Source of the DNA: Mesobacillus sp. AQ2
Lineage (GTDB): Bacteria; Bacillota; Bacilli; Bacillales; Cytobacillaceae
Direction of reading: 5' to 3'
NCBI RefSeq assembly: GCF_030122805.1
Contig: NZ_CP126080.1
Coordinates: 1,803,001-1,867,000 of the forward strand
Length of the DNA: 64,000 nucleotides
The position numbers and the translations under genes were made by a program. How positions within the stretch are numbered: the first letter of the stretch is position 1; the number at the start of each line of letters is the position of its first letter. Below the pieces are notes generated by a model that saw only the letters and a program-made list of their open reading frames with translations, searched no databases and had not been told where the DNA came from. Positions 1-10,500 of this stretch are shown here, one piece after another.

Positions 1-175
1 TTTCCGCATTCATATGTGAAAAGGTAAACGTAAGAACAGCTGTAGATTCGGATACGCAGTGGGTGGACAACAGGGGGAAAAGCAGACTATTTTGCATGGT
101 CATGTCTGATTCCACGTAAAACAAATAACATCAATACTCCAGAAACAGCGTAAGGAGGGGGAGCGGCAGCACCGA

Positions 176-2272
176 TTGGCCGGGAGCTGGAGGCCAAGAG
201 TTTCGGCACACCGCTTGAATAATGTGAATGAACAACTAAAGCAACCAGTAACAGCAATAAAAGGAATCGGCAATGAAATGGCGGAGACTCTGGCGGATAT
301 GCACATCAGGACTGTCGGTGATCTGCTCGAATACTTCCCATATCGTTACGAAGATTATCGGCTTAAGGATCTGGCAGAAGTTAAGCATGACGAAAGAGTC
401 ACGGTGGAGGGCAAGGTGCACAGTGAGCCTGCACTTGTCTATTACGGCCGCAAAAAGAATCGGCTTACCGTCAGGCTGCTCGTGGGCCGTTACTTAATCA
501 TTGCAACTTTCTTTAACCAGCCTTATTTAAAACAAAAAATAACCGTCGGAGAGACGATTACAGTCACGGGGAAATGGGATCAGCATAGACAGACGATCAC
601 AGCCAGTCAAATGTCATTGGGAGAGCATGCTCAAAGCCAGGATTTTGAACCGGTTTACGCAGTGAAAGGAAAAATGACCGTAAAAACGATCAGAAGGCTG
701 ATCAAGCAGGCTTTTTCTCAGTTCGGGCATGAAATAGACGAAATATTGCCGGCAGAGCTTTTGCAAAAATATAAGCTGCTGAACCGCAGGGATGCCTTAA
801 GAATCATGCACCTGCCTTCAGGTTCTGACGAAATGAAACAGGCGAGAAGAAGATTTGTTTACGAGGAGTTTCTTTTATTCCAGCTTAAAATGCAGTCATT
901 ACGGAAACTGGAACGGGAACAGAGTCCCGGAATTTCGTTCTCCTATGAATTGGACAAGCTGAAACAATTTATCGGCGGACTGCCTTTCCCGTTAACGGGC
1001 GCACAAAAGCGAGTAGTCAATGAGATCCTCGGTGACATGAAATCTCCATACCGTATGAATCGCCTCCTTCAAGGTGATGTTGGTTCAGGTAAAACGGTGG
1101 TCGCGGCGATTGCCCTTTATGCTGCTAAGACAGCTGGCTACCAAGGAGCATTGATGGTCCCAACAGAAATACTGGCTGAACAACACTCTCAGTCCCTGAC
1201 ACAGCTGCTTGAGCCATTCGGTGTTAAAGCGGCTCTGCTGACAAGCTCGGTAAAAGGCAAACGGCGAAGAGAGATGCTCGAGCAGCTGAAGCAGGGTGAT
1301 ATTGATGTATTGATTGGCACGCACGCCTTGATCCAGGATGAAGTGGACTTCCAACGCCTCGGTCTTGTCATCACAGATGAACAACATCGATTTGGGGTTG
1401 AACAAAGGCGGGTTCTCAGGGAGAAAGGTGAAAATCCCGATGTCTTGTTCATGACCGCAACACCAATCCCGAGGACATTGGCAATCACGGTCTTCGGTGA
1501 AATGGATGTCTCGGTGATCGATGAAATGCCGGCTGGACGCAAGACGATCGAAACGTATTGGGCCAAGCACGAGATGCTTGAGCGGGTGCTCGCCTTCATG
1601 GAAAAGGAACTGGCAAAAGGAAGGCAGGCATATGTGATATGCCCATTGATCGAGGAGTCAGATAAGCTTGATGTCCAGAATGCGATCGATGTCCACAGCA
1701 CCCTGAGTTTCTATTTTAAGGACCGTTTTCAGGTTGGCCTGATGCATGGACGACTCCATTCCGACGAAAAAGACCAGGTGATGAAGTCCTTCAGTGAAAA
1801 TGAAGTGCAAGTGCTCGTCTCCACTACCGTCGTTGAAGTAGGGGTGAATGTCCCGAACGCGACAGTGATGCTCATATATGATGCCGAAAGATTTGGTCTG
1901 TCACAGCTTCATCAGCTTAGAGGAAGGGTTGGCCGTGGAAGTGACCAATCATATTGCATTTTGCTCGCCGATCCGAAAAGCGAAGTCGGGAAAGAACGCA
2001 TGAAAATCATGTCTGAAACGAATGATGGCTTTGTTCTTAGTGAGAAGGATCTGGAGCTGCGCGGCCCTGGAGATTTCTTCGGAAAAAAACAAAGCGGACT
2101 GCCAGAATTCAAAGTGGCGGACATGGTCCATGACTACCGTGCACTGGAAACAGCGAGGAATGATGCGTCCTTGCTGGTGCAGTCAGGAGCTTTCTGGCAA
2201 AGCGAAAAATATCGTTCATTGAGAGAATATTTGGCGGAGTCAGGTGCACTGGCAAATGAAAAACTGGATTGA
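176..2272 (+). CDS. recG: ATP-dependent DNA helicase RecG
   Basis: RecG remodels stalled replication forks and branch-migrates recombination intermediates. The N-terminal wedge/OB domain is followed by a superfamily 2 helicase core: Walker A GDVGSGKT at about residues 300-307, the DEQH box at about 401-404, then motifs TATPIP and QLRGRVGRG. The C-terminus matches B. subtilis RecG closely. The start is uncertain. TTG at 176 is the only start near a good Shine-Dalgarno (AAGGAGGGGG, 152-161, a rather long spacer). TTG at 215 or GTG at 224 would give 685 or 682 aa, closer to the B. subtilis length of about 682, but neither has a close ribosome site. A rho-independent terminator follows directly, separating it from the fapR regulon. 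Confidence 0.96.
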   Translation: MAGSWRPRVSAHRLNNVNEQLKQPVTAIKGIGNEMAETLADMHIRTVGDLLEYFPYRYEDYRLKDLAEVKHDERVTVEGKVHSEPALVYYGRKKNRLTVRLLVGRYLIIATFFNQPYLKQKITVGETITVTGKWDQHRQTITASQMSLGEHAQSQDFEPVYAVKGKMTVKTIRRLIKQAFSQFGHEIDEILPAELLQKYKLLNRRDALRIMHLPSGSDEMKQARRRFVYEEFLLFQLKMQSLRKLEREQSPGISFSYELDKLKQFIGGLPFPLTGAQKRVVNEILGDMKSPYRMNRLLQGDVGSGKTVVAAIALYAAKTAGYQGALMVPTEILAEQHSQSLTQLLEPFGVKAALLTSSVKGKRRREMLEQLKQGDIDVLIGTHALIQDEVDFQRLGLVITDEQHRFGVEQRRVLREKGENPDVLFMTATPIPRTLAITVFGEMDVSVIDEMPAGRKTIETYWAKHEMLERVLAFMEKELAKGRQAYVICPLIEESDKLDVQNAIDVHSTLSFYFKDRFQVGLMHGRLHSDEKDQVMKSFSENEVQVLVSTTVVEVGVNVPNATVMLIYDAERFGLSQLHQLRGRVGRGSDQSYCILLADPKSEVGKERMKIMSETNDGFVLSEKDLELRGPGDFFGKKQSGLPEFKVADMVHDYRALETARNDASLLVQSGAFWQSEKYRSLREYLAESGALANEKLD

Positions 2273-2310
2273 TTCAAACCCAATCTATTAATTTTTAGAA
2301 GAATGATAGA

Positions 2311-2338
2311 GCGGAAGCAGTCATCTGCTTCCTTTTTT
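2311..2338 (+). terminator. Rho-independent terminator after recG
   Basis: Stem GGAAGCAG (2313-2320), loop TCAT, stem CTGCTTCC (2325-2332), then six T. It lies 40 bases after the recG stop and ends the recG transcription unit before the fapR promoter. Confidence 0.93.
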
Positions 2339-2374
2339 GATGGCTCTGTTAAAGCTGAAGTTGATTTTTAAACC

Positions 2375-2462
2375 CTGTTGATTGTAGTGGAATACGCGTA
2401 GACACCCGCGGGCTTAGCGCCATCCCCGCGGAAAGCGAAGCGCCTGGAACGGAAATCCACAG
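2375..2462. repeat. Degenerate dispersed Bacillus intergenic repeat (family B)
   Basis: An 88-bp GC-rich island in an AT-rich gap. It begins CTGTTGATT and ends AATCCACAG, imperfect inverted ends (8 of 9). The interior carries CCGCGGAAAGCGAAGCGCC-TGGAACGG, the hallmark of a short repeat seen between genes in many Bacillaceae. A second remnant with the same 3' core lies at 33383-33417. Flanking AACCCTGTT (2371-2379) and AACAGGGT (2471-2478) extend the inverted symmetry. No coding potential is seen. Together with the recG terminator and the fapR promoter this accounts for the whole 300-bp recG-fapR gap. Confidence 0.65.
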
Positions 2463-2501
2463 TCTTGTATAACAGGGTCTTTTTACTAAAAATATTTCTT
2501 C

Positions 2502-2530
2502 TTGCAATCTTTTTTTATAATATATATACT
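2502..2530 (+). promoter_or_regulatory. SigA-type promoter of the fapR operon
   Basis: TTGCAA (2502-2507), 17-bp spacer, TATACT (2525-2530). The expected transcription start near 2537 falls inside the FapR operator, as in B. subtilis where FapR represses its own operon. Confidence 0.8.
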
Positions 2531-2533
2531 ACT

Positions 2534-2552
2534 ATTAGTACCTAGTCTTAAT
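2534..2552 (+). promoter_or_regulatory. FapR operator
   Basis: ATTAGTACCTAGTCTTAAT fits the FapR consensus (TTAGTACCTrrTmyTAAt-type interrupted palindrome). It overlaps the predicted transcription start of fapR, so FapR binding would block initiation and malonyl-CoA would relieve it. This predicts autoregulation of fapR-plsX-fabD-fabG. Confidence 0.9.
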
Positions 2553-2572
2553 AGCTCGGGCGGTGTTTTTAG

Positions 2573-3142
2573 ATGAAACGCAATAAAAAAGATCGGCAGT
2601 CACTGCTGACTGATACGATAAAAGATAACCCATTCATAACAGATGAAGAGCTGGCCGAAAAATTTGCTGTCAGCATCCAGACGATCAGACTGGACAGACT
2701 CGAATTGTCTATACCTGAACTCAGGGAGAGAATCAAGAACGTTGCTGAAAAACGTTTTGAAGACGAAGTCCGTTCATTGCCGCTGGAAGAAGTAATTGGA
2801 GAAATCATCGATATTGAACTTGATCAAAGTGCAATTTCCATACTTGATATAAAAAGAGAACATGTTTTTAAACGAAATAAAATTGCCAGAGGACACCATT
2901 TGTTTGCCCAGGCGAATTCATTGGCGGTTGCTGTGATCAATGATGAGCTGGCGCTGACTGCAAAATCGAGTATCCAGTTTACCAGATCGGTAAAAGAAGG
3001 TGAACGGGTCATCGCTAAAGCGAGGGTCACAAAAATCGATAGTGATAATGGGCGGACGAATGTGGAAGTGATGAGTTACGTAAATAATGAACTTGTCTTC
3101 AAAGGCGAATTTGAAATGTACAGATCAAATAATGAGAAGTAA
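2573..3142 (+). CDS. fapR: Fatty acid/phospholipid transcriptional repressor FapR
   Basis: Repressor of fatty-acid and phospholipid synthesis genes that is released by malonyl-CoA. The 189-aa protein has an N-terminal helix-turn-helix (about residues 20-45, [20 protein letters not shown]) joined to a C-terminal hot-dog fold that binds malonyl-CoA (about 65-185, including [14 protein letters not shown]). Length and sequence match B. subtilis FapR (about 188 aa). The ATG at 2573 is preceded by only a weak ribosome site. It is the first gene of the fapR-plsX-fabD-fabG cluster and its promoter carries its own operator. Confidence 0.97.
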   Translation: MKRNKKDRQSLLTDTIKDNPFITDEELAEKFAVSIQTIRLDRLELSIPELRERIKNVAEKRFEDEVRSLPLEEVIGEIIDIELDQSAISILDIKREHVFKRNKIARGHHLFAQANSLAVAVINDELALTAKSSIQFTRSVKEGERVIAKARVTKIDSDNGRTNVEVMSYVNNELVFKGEFEMYRSNNEK

Positions 3143-3155
3143 GGGATGAAAAGCG

Positions 3156-4154
3156 ATGAGGCTTGCAATAGATGCGATGGGCGGAGACAATGCACCAAAA
3201 GAAATCGTCCTCGGAGCAATGAAGGCAGTAGAGAACTTCAAAGACATACATATCCTCCTTGTAGGTGACGAGAAAAAAATCAGGGAGCATTTGACGACCG
3301 AAGATAGGATTGAAATTCTCCATACTGAAGAGGTCATCCTGGGAACAGATGAACCTGTAAGGGCTGTTCGCCGTAAAAAGACTGCGTCCATGGTTTTGGC
3401 GGCGCAGCAGGTAGCAGACGGAAAAGCTGACGCTTGCATTTCAGCCGGAAACACTGGAGCTCTGATGGCTGCAGGATTGTTTGTGGTCGGACGGATCAAT
3501 GGCATAGAACGGCCCGCACTTGCTCCTACACTTCCGACGATCGGGGGAGAAGGCTTCCTGCTTCTGGATGTTGGCGCAAATGCTGACGCCAAGCCGGAGC
3601 ACCTTGTCCAATATGCGATCATGGGCTCGATCTACAGTGAGAAAGCAAGAGGGATTGAACGCCCGCGAGTTGGATTGCTGAATATCGGCACAGAAGAGAA
3701 GAAGGGAAATGAATTAGTAAGGAGCACCTTCGAATTACTTAAGGACACAGATATCAATTTCATCGGCAATGTTGAAGCGAGAGACTTGCTGGATGGTGTA
3801 GCAGATGTGGTTGTGGCGGACGGATTCACCGGCAATATGGTGCTGAAGACAATCGAAGGAACGGCAATGTCAGTATTTAAAATGCTGAAATCGGCCCTGA
3901 CATCAAGCTTCAAAAGTAAGATGGCTGCCGCAGTCCTGAAGCCGGACCTCGCTCAGTTGAAAAATAAGATGGATTACACAGAATACGGTGGCGCCGGATT
4001 ATTCGGATTGAAAGCCCCGGTCATTAAGGCACATGGATCATCGGATGCGAATGCCGTTTTCAACTCAATCCGGCAGGCCAGAGAAATGGTTGAAAAAGAT
4101 GTTTCAGGCACGATCAGGACAGCTGTTGAAAAAAGAGAAGGCGTCATTCAGTAG
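3156..4154 (+). CDS. plsX: Phosphate acyltransferase PlsX
   Basis: PlsX converts acyl-ACP and phosphate to acyl-phosphate, the donor for PlsY in membrane phospholipid synthesis; it is a peripheral membrane enzyme. The 332-aa product opens with [14 protein letters not shown] and contains the family signatures [22 protein letters not shown] and [13 protein letters not shown]. The length is normal. The start is supported by AAGGGATG upstream, and it is 13 bases behind fapR, inside the FapR-controlled operon. Confidence 0.97.
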   Translation: MRLAIDAMGGDNAPKEIVLGAMKAVENFKDIHILLVGDEKKIREHLTTEDRIEILHTEEVILGTDEPVRAVRRKKTASMVLAAQQVADGKADACISAGNTGALMAAGLFVVGRINGIERPALAPTLPTIGGEGFLLLDVGANADAKPEHLVQYAIMGSIYSEKARGIERPRVGLLNIGTEEKKGNELVRSTFELLKDTDINFIGNVEARDLLDGVADVVVADGFTGNMVLKTIEGTAMSVFKMLKSALTSSFKSKMAAAVLKPDLAQLKNKMDYTEYGGAGLFGLKAPVIKAHGSSDANAVFNSIRQAREMVEKDVSGTIRTAVEKREGVIQ

Positions 4155-4193
4155 GAGCGACTGGATAAAATAAACGATAAAGGGGAATCTTTC

Positions 4194-5141
4194 ATGGGGA
4201 AAATCGCGTTTTTATTTCCGGGCCAGGGGTCACAGACTGTTGGCATGGGGCAGGCACTTGCGGAGTCCGAGCAAGCAGTTTCCGAAACATTTAATAAAGC
4301 GGATGAAGTCCTTGGGGAGTCTTTGAGCAAATTGATTTTTGAAGGCCCTCAGGAAAAGCTGACTCTAACAACAAATGCTCAGCCTGCACTCCTGACAACA
4401 AGCATTGCCATCCTGAAATATTTCAGCCAATTTGGAATCAAGCCGGACTATACCGCTGGGCATAGCCTAGGGGAATATTCTGCACTTGTAGCATCGGAGG
4501 CGTTATCCTTTGAGGATGCTGTTTACGCAGTCCGCCAGCGTGGTGAGTTCATGGAAGAAGCGGTGCCAAATGGAGAGGGCACGATGGCAGCCGTCCTTGG
4601 AATGGATCGCGATAAACTTATGGATGTGACCGAGACAGTATCGGCGGGTGGTAATCCTGTTCAGCTGGCCAATTTAAATTGCCCGGGGCAAATTGTCATT
4701 TCAGGTTCCAAATCTGGAGTGGAAGAAGCGTCTGTCAAAGCAAAGGAAGCAGGAGCAAAACGGGTCATTCCACTCGATGTGAGCGGGCCATTCCATTCTT
4801 CGCTAATGAAGCCTGCAGCCGAACGATTTGAAGCAGTACTGGATAATATTTCACTAAAGGATGCCTCAACCCCGGTGATTGGCAATGTGACTGCTGAACC
4901 GATGACAGAAGCATCTGAAATTAAAAAGAGATTGGTAGAGCAGCTTTACTCTCCTGTGCTGTGGGAGGATTCCGTGTCAAAGATGCTTGAGCTCGGAGTT
5001 GATACTTTTGTAGAAATTGGACCTGGCAAGGTGTTGTCCGGGCTAGTAAAAAAAGTGGACCGCTCTGCTAGGACATTCGCAATTTATGATGCGGAAACTT
5101 GTGCCGCGGCCGTGGCTGCATTGAAGGAGGAGAAGGAATGA
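4194..5141 (+). CDS. fabD: Malonyl-CoA:ACP transacylase
   Basis: FabD transfers malonate from CoA to acyl carrier protein, feeding chain elongation. The N-terminus has the FPGQGSQ motif (about residues 8-14); the nucleophile is Ser91 in [10 protein letters not shown] and the catalytic His is about residue 201 in GPFHSSL. Length 315 aa is normal. AAAGGGG precedes the ATG. Its stop overlaps the fabG start (ATGA), consistent with translational coupling. Confidence 0.97.
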   Translation: MGKIAFLFPGQGSQTVGMGQALAESEQAVSETFNKADEVLGESLSKLIFEGPQEKLTLTTNAQPALLTTSIAILKYFSQFGIKPDYTAGHSLGEYSALVASEALSFEDAVYAVRQRGEFMEEAVPNGEGTMAAVLGMDRDKLMDVTETVSAGGNPVQLANLNCPGQIVISGSKSGVEEASVKAKEAGAKRVIPLDVSGPFHSSLMKPAAERFEAVLDNISLKDASTPVIGNVTAEPMTEASEIKKRLVEQLYSPVLWEDSVSKMLELGVDTFVEIGPGKVLSGLVKKVDRSARTFAIYDAETCAAAVAALKEEKE

Positions 5142-5881
5142 GACTTGAAGGTAAAGTAGCGCTTGTAACTGGCGCATCACGTGGAATTGGCCGGGAAATC
5201 GCCTTTGAACTTGCCCGGGAAGGAGCCTCAGTTGCTGTCAATTATGCCGGCAGCGAAGCGAAAGCACTAGAAGTGGTCGATGGAATCAAAGCGATGGGCC
5301 GAGATGCTTTCGCGATCCAGGCAGATGTTTCCAGTTCCGACTCAGTCACTGAGATGGTAAAAGAAACAATCGAACATTTCGGGAAACTCGACATACTTGT
5401 CAACAATGCGGGTATTACAAAAGATAACCTGTTGATGAGAATGAAAGAATCCGAGTGGGATGATGTCATCAACATTAACCTTAAAGGTGTCTTCCTTTGC
5501 ACGAAAGCCGTCACAAGGCAAATGATGAAGCAGAGAGGCGGCAGGATCATCAATATTTCATCGATTGTCGGTGTCAGCGGTAATCCTGGGCAGGCGAATT
5601 ACGTTGCGGCAAAATCGGGAGTGATCGGACTGACGAAAACAACTGCGAAGGAATTATCGTCAAGAGGAATCACTGTCAATGCCATTGCCCCAGGCTTTAT
5701 CACGACTGACATGACAGATAAACTGAATGAAGACGTCAAGTCAGAAATGTTGAAGCAAATCCCATTGGCGCGTTTCGGAGAGCCAAAGGATATCGCCCGG
5801 ACTGTTATCTTCCTTGCCTCAGAAGACGGTGCCTATATGACAGGCCAAACCCTCCACGTCGATGGCGGCATGGTAATGTAG
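5138..5881 (+). CDS. fabG: 3-oxoacyl-ACP reductase FabG
   Basis: NADPH-dependent reduction of 3-ketoacyl-ACP in fatty acid elongation. It is a short-chain dehydrogenase of 247 aa with the TGASRGIG nucleotide motif near the N-terminus, NNAG in the core, and the Ser142-Tyr155-Lys159 catalytic set (SS...YVAAK). The start chosen is ATG 5138, giving [12 protein letters not shown], behind GGAGGAGAAGG and overlapping the fabD stop. An upstream in-frame start at 5099 would lie inside fabD with no ribosome site and is rejected. Confidence 0.97.
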   Translation: MRLEGKVALVTGASRGIGREIAFELAREGASVAVNYAGSEAKALEVVDGIKAMGRDAFAIQADVSSSDSVTEMVKETIEHFGKLDILVNNAGITKDNLLMRMKESEWDDVININLKGVFLCTKAVTRQMMKQRGGRIINISSIVGVSGNPGQANYVAAKSGVIGLTKTTAKELSSRGITVNAIAPGFITTDMTDKLNEDVKSEMLKQIPLARFGEPKDIARTVIFLASEDGAYMTGQTLHVDGGMVM

Positions 5882-5986
5882 AATCCTGCACACCTGAAAA
5901 AGAGCCGGAACAAAATAAAAAGTGATTGCAGCCATTTATTAATTATATAAAATCATCTATAATGGCTTGAGGGGAGGTGAACGAGC

Positions 5987-6220
5987 ATGGCAGACGTTTT
6001 AGAACGCGTAACAAAAATTATTGTTGACCGTTTGGGAGTAGATGAATCTCAAGTAACTTTAGAAGCATCTTTTAAAGATGATCTAGGTGCTGATTCCCTT
6101 GATGTTGTTGAATTGGTTATGGAATTGGAAGACGAATTCAACATGGAAATTTCCGATGATGACGCTGAGAAAATCGGTACAGTTGGTGACGCTGTGAACT
6201 ACATAAATAGCCAAGTGTAA
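5987..6220 (+). CDS. acpP: Acyl carrier protein
   Basis: 77-aa acidic carrier protein that holds growing acyl chains on 4'-phosphopantetheine. The attachment site is Ser37 in [10 protein letters not shown]. Strong ribosome site GGGGAGGTGA. The 105-base gap from fabG contains a TATAAT at 5958-5963 with a poor -35, so a separate promoter is possible. Codon use favours U-ending codons, typical of highly expressed genes here. A strong terminator follows. Confidence 0.97.
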   Translation: MADVLERVTKIIVDRLGVDESQVTLEASFKDDLGADSLDVVELVMELEDEFNMEISDDDAEKIGTVGDAVNYINSQV

Positions 6221-6237
6221 TTGTTCGATTTACTGAG

Positions 6238-6266
6238 AAGCTCCGTTTTTAAAAAACGGGGCTTTC
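6238..6266 (+). terminator. Rho-independent terminator after acpP
   Basis: AAGCTCCGTTTTT pairs with AAAAACGGGGCTT with a G-U pair and ends in a T-rich tract. It lies about 18 bases after the acpP stop. Confidence 0.85.
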
Positions 6267-6350
6267 TTCTGTAAATAAAGCTCTTGGCTTTCTTCAACAA
6301 GGAATCTGCTGGAATCAAACCAAGTTTTTTTGCTTTATGGACATCATTTT

Positions 6351-6379
6351 TTGTAAACTGTTAGTAGTCTGTATAGAAT
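6351..6379 (+). promoter_or_regulatory. Candidate SigA promoter for rnc-smc-ftsY
   Basis: TTGTAA (6351-6356), 17-bp spacer, TAGAAT (6374-6379). It is the best promoter-like pair between the acpP terminator and rnc, but it is now separated from rnc by the MITE at 6419-6600. Moderate match only. Confidence 0.45.
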
Positions 6380-6418
6380 TGTGTAATCCGCAATTCATAG
6401 AAGATCAGCTTTAATTTA

Positions 6419-6600
6419 GGCTCTTTTCTCAATCTTTGTTGCTATTGCCTAAATAATAGGGTTGAATTACCTTAGATTATTCATACAATTAACGCTTATG
6501 CTGAGAAAAGAGCTTGCAAACTTAGTACCGACATACAAAATGGCTATTATCACGTTAAAATCGGCTTTAGGATTTTAACAACAATCTTTACGAAAACAGC
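6419..6600. mobile_element. MITE-like element (182 bp) with 9-bp target duplication
   Basis: The element begins GGCTCTTTTC and ends GAAAACAGC, giving imperfect terminal inverted repeats of about 26 bp (about 18 matching). It is flanked on both sides by the same 9-mer TTTAATTTA (6410-6418 and 6601-6609), the footprint expected of transposition. An internal perfect 12-bp inverted repeat (GCTCTTTTCTCA at 6420-6431 and its complement at 6501-6512) adds symmetry. No transposase ORF fits inside, so it would be a non-autonomous element mobilised in trans. The right end stops six bases before the rnc ribosome site. The remaining gap bases (6267-6418) hold only the candidate promoter. Confidence 0.7.
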
Positions 6601-6629
6601 TTTAATTTATGAGCAAGGTGGAATTAATC

Positions 6630-7397
6630 ATGCGCAATAATGGCAGAGAAAGAGAAAAGAAGAATATCCGCGCAAAGGACCTGAAATTCAAAGAATTCCA
6701 GGATAGGATCGGAATTCATTTTGAAAGTGACAAGCTATTGAAACAGGCTTTTACCCATTCATCCTATGTGAATGAGCATCGCAGGAAACCCCATGAGGAT
6801 AATGAGAGATTGGAATTTCTCGGGGACGCTGTGTTGGAGCTGACTGTATCCCAATTTTTGTTTAAAAAATACCCGATGATGAGCGAAGGTGAATTGACAA
6901 AGCTTCGGGCGGCTGTCGTTTGTGAACCATCACTAGTGGCCTTTGCAAATGAGCTGGCCTTTGGCGACCTCGTTTTACTGGGCAAAGGTGAAGAGATGAC
7001 AGGCGGCAGGACAAGGCCTGCGCTCCTGGCTGATGTTTTCGAAGCCTTCATCGGCGCTTTGTACCTTGATAAAGGAATTGATACAGTCACAACATTTCTG
7101 GAAGAAATAGTTTTTCCAAAAATCAATGCCGGTGCTTTTTCTCATGTGATGGATTTTAAGAGCCAGCTTCAGGAACTCGTCCAGCGCGATGCCGCAGGCT
7201 CGCTGGAATACAAGATCATGAAGGAGATTGGTCCAGCTCACAGCAGGGAGTTCGAATCCCATGTCTACCTTAATGGCCAAGAATTGGGTGCTGGTACTGG
7301 CCGCTCCAAGAAGGAAGCGGAGCAGCATGCTGCCCAGATGGCTCTTGAAAAGCTGAAGGCCCACATAGAGGCTGCCCCGGAACAGGACGAAAAATAG
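6630..7397 (+). CDS. rnc: Ribonuclease III
   Basis: Endoribonuclease III cleaves double-stranded RNA in rRNA and scRNA maturation. The catalytic domain carries the signature [14 protein letters not shown] and [16 protein letters not shown]; the C-terminal third is a double-stranded RNA-binding domain ([11 protein letters not shown] ... [16 protein letters not shown]). I choose ATG 6630, seven bases after AAGGTGGA, giving 255 aa. The upstream ATG at 6609 lies on the end of the MITE target duplication and has no ribosome site. It is the first gene of the conserved rnc-smc-ftsY cluster. Confidence 0.95.
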   Translation: MRNNGREREKKNIRAKDLKFKEFQDRIGIHFESDKLLKQAFTHSSYVNEHRRKPHEDNERLEFLGDAVLELTVSQFLFKKYPMMSEGELTKLRAAVVCEPSLVAFANELAFGDLVLLGKGEEMTGGRTRPALLADVFEAFIGALYLDKGIDTVTTFLEEIVFPKINAGAFSHVMDFKSQLQELVQRDAAGSLEYKIMKEIGPAHSREFESHVYLNGQELGAGTGRSKKEAEQHAAQMALEKLKAHIEAAPEQDEK

Positions 7398-7444
7398 GAC
7401 ACAACAAGGTTCATTATAGATTCATAAATGATTTCCACTATGAA

Positions 7445-7492
7445 AAAAGCCAGTTCCAGCGCTTAGCCGTTACATCCCTGGATTGGCTTTTC
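7445..7492. terminator. Hairpin between rnc and smc, possible weak bidirectional terminator
   Basis: AAAAGCCAGTTC (7445-7456) pairs with GGATTGGCTTTT (7480-7491), 12 bp with G-U pairs, A-flanked on the left and T-flanked on the right. The T-run is short (four), so it may attenuate more than stop transcription into smc. Part of the left arm and loop (CAGTTCCAGCGCTTAGCC) resembles the start of the family A repeat found at 14709 and 27508. Confidence 0.45.
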
Positions 7493-7585
7493 TCGATGAA
7501 CTTGCGAAAAGCTTTTTGGAGCTGCTCGAGTCGCATGTGTCTAATGACACCTTAGAAAAAGTTAAACAGGAAAGGGAGAGCCATA

Positions 7586-10500
7586 TTGTTTTTAAAACGA
7601 TTAGATGTGGTCGGCTTTAAATCGTTTGCCGAGAGAATATCTGTGGAATTCGTTCCCGGCGTGACGGCTGTCGTAGGACCGAATGGAAGCGGAAAGAGCA
7701 ATATCACCGACTCCATTCGCTGGGTCCTTGGGGAACAATCAGCCCGGTCGCTGCGGGGCGCAAAGATGGAAGATATCATTTTTGCCGGAAGTGATTCACG
7801 AAAACCGCTGAATTTTGCAGAAGTCACATTAACCCTTGATAACGAAGATCAATCATTACCGCTTGATTACAACGAAGTGAGTGTAACAAGGCGTGTTTAC
7901 CGTTCAGGTGACAGTGAATATTTAATCAATAAACAGAATTGCAGACTTAAGGATATTGTCGATTTATTCATGGATTCCGGACTTGGCCGAGAAGCATTCT
8001 CCATCATCAGCCAGGGAAGGGTTGAAGAAATCCTCAACAGCAAGCCTGAGGAACGGAGGACGATTTTTGAAGAAGCGGCTGGGGTCCTAAAATATAAATC
8101 GCGGAAGAAAAAAGCAGAAAGCAAGCTTTTCGAAACCCAAGAGAACTTAAACCGTGTAACTGACATTATCCATGAGCTTGAAGGCCAGGTTGAGCCGTTA
8201 AAGATCCAGGCATCGATTGCAAAGGACTATCTTCAGCAAAAAGAAGAACTGGAACAGATTGAAGTAGCGCTGACAGCGTATGAAATAGAGGATCTGCATG
8301 CCCGCTGGGAACAGCTCTCAAGGCAGCTGGAACAGCATAAAGAAGATGAAATCAAGCAGTCTGCCATTCTCCAGAAAAAAGAGGCAGAAATTGAAAAAAT
8401 GAGGGATCAGTTAGCTGCACTGGATGAATCGGTCAGCGACCTTCAGAATGTCCTCCTGCATGCAAGCGAGGAGCTTGAAAAGCTGGAAGGCAGGAGGGAA
8501 GTCCTCAAGGAACGTAAAAAGAATGCTTCACAAAATAAAGGCCAGCTTGAAAAGAATATTGAGGAACTGACATTCTCCATTGCCAGATTGGAAGAACAGA
8601 AGGCTGAATATGAGAAATCTGTATCTGAGCTTGCAGCTGAGGCGGCTGCGCTGCAAAAAGAGCTTCAGGAGAAACAGGAGCAATTGACGCTCTATAGCGA
8701 AGATGTCGAGCTCAAGATCGATTCAATTAAGAGTGATTATATCGAGGTGCTGAATGAACAGGCCGGCGCCAAAAATGAAAAAATCTATATTGAGCAGCAG
8801 CTGCAGCAGCATTCAGCCAAGGGATCCAGACTGGATCATGACAATGATCGGTTTGTATCGATCCGTGATGAAATCAAGGAGAAAAAAGCAGAAATCGAAA
8901 AGAGGGCTGCTTCCTCACAGCTGGAATTGGAAGAGCAGGGAAAGCTCTATTTTGAAGAACAGAGGAAGCTGGAATCTTTAAGAAGCAATTATGAGAAGCA
9001 GGAGAAAACACTTTATCAAGCCTATCAATTCCTGCAGCAGGCGAAATCGAAAAAAGAAATGCTGGAGGAAATGGAAGAAGACTATTCAGGCTTCTTCCAG
9101 GGGGTCAAAGAAGTGTTGAAAGCCAGGGATACCCGTCTTCAGGGGGTAGAGGGCGCCATAGCCGAACTGATTCATGTGCCAAAGCAATATGAAACGGCAA
9201 TTGAAACGGCCCTTGGCGGTGCAATGCAGCATATTGTCGTCCAGACGGAAGAAAATGCACGGACTGCGATCCAGTACCTAAAGCAAAAGTCATTTGGCAG
9301 GGCAACCTTCCTGCCTCTCAGCATCATCAAGGGCAAGTATCTGGCAGGCTCGCAGCTATCGCTTCTTTCAGGCCATGGCGCCTATATCGGCACGGCCGCT
9401 GATTTGATTCAATATGATCAGAAGTATGCAGAAGTCGTGAAGAACCTGCTCGGGAATGTCGTGATTGCCAGAGATCTGAAGGGTGCCAATGAAATAGCGA
9501 AAATGCTGCAATACCGCAGCAGAATCGTGACCCTTGAAGGCGATGTAGTCAACCCGGGCGGTTCGATGACGGGCGGTGCAGTGAAGCAAAAGTCATCGTC
9601 TCTTTTAAGCCGTAAAGGTGAACTGGAGGATTTGACCAACAAGCTCGCTGACATGGAAGAGAAAACCAGAACGCTGGAATCGCGGGTAAAGGCATTGAAG
9701 GCTGACACCCAATCAAGTGAAGCGAGGCTTGAAAAACTCAGGAAAACTGGGGAAGAGCTTCGATTCAAGCAGCAGGCCCTGAAAGGCGACCTCCGGGAAG
9801 TCGAGCTGGAACAGAAAAATATCAATGAACGCTTGTCGGTCTATGATTCTGAAAAGACCCAGCTTGATTCAGACAAGGAAAAGCTTGAATCAAGGTTGGC
9901 CGAACTGGATGATCTGCTGGCAAAGTATCAGCAGACACTCGTTCAATTTGATAAAGAAATTGAAAGGCTGACAGAGCTTAAAAACTCGAATTCTACCTCC
10001 AAGGATACACTTGTTTCCGAAATCAGTGATTTGAAGATCAGCCTGGCTGCTAAGAAAGAGCAGCTTTCGCATGCAAAGGAGAAACTGGATTCAGCAAGCT
10101 TGCAGGCAGATGAACAATCAGGGAAATTGTCAGTGTTGAAAGAAGATCTGTCTCTTCTTTCGTCAGAGATGACGGATAGTTCCTCTGGAGAAACTCAGCT
10201 GGAGGAAGCAGCAAAGCGCAAGCTTCAGGATAAAAATGAAACACTGAAGCTGATTGCATCCAGAAGACATGAAAGACTCGAGCTTCAGAACAGACTTGAG
10301 GACCAGGAATTGGAGTCTAAGGAACTAAGAAGGCTGCAAAAAGGTATTAATGAAGTGCTCAGGGATGAGGAAGTGAAACTGAACAGGCTGGATGTGGAAC
10401 TGGACAATAAACTGGCCCATCTTCGCGAAGAGTACCTGCTTTCCTATGAGGCGGCTAAAGAGCAGTATCCGCTGACAATCCCGGCTGATGAAGCAAGACG

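Noticed and set aside
3..119. Open frame of 38 codons running in from the left edge and ending at TAA 117-119, a possible end of the gene upstream of recG.
   Set aside because: The residues do not resemble the end of SdaAA, the expected neighbour, and an open stretch this short is expected by chance. Left unannotated.
1085..1701. Long reverse-strand open frames opposite recG.
   Set aside because: Shadow frames of a well-supported gene; composition is typical antisense, no ribosome sites. The same holds for other reverse-strand frames, e.g. opposite ftsY (11384-12256), lepB (17370-18065), cheA (57094-57768).
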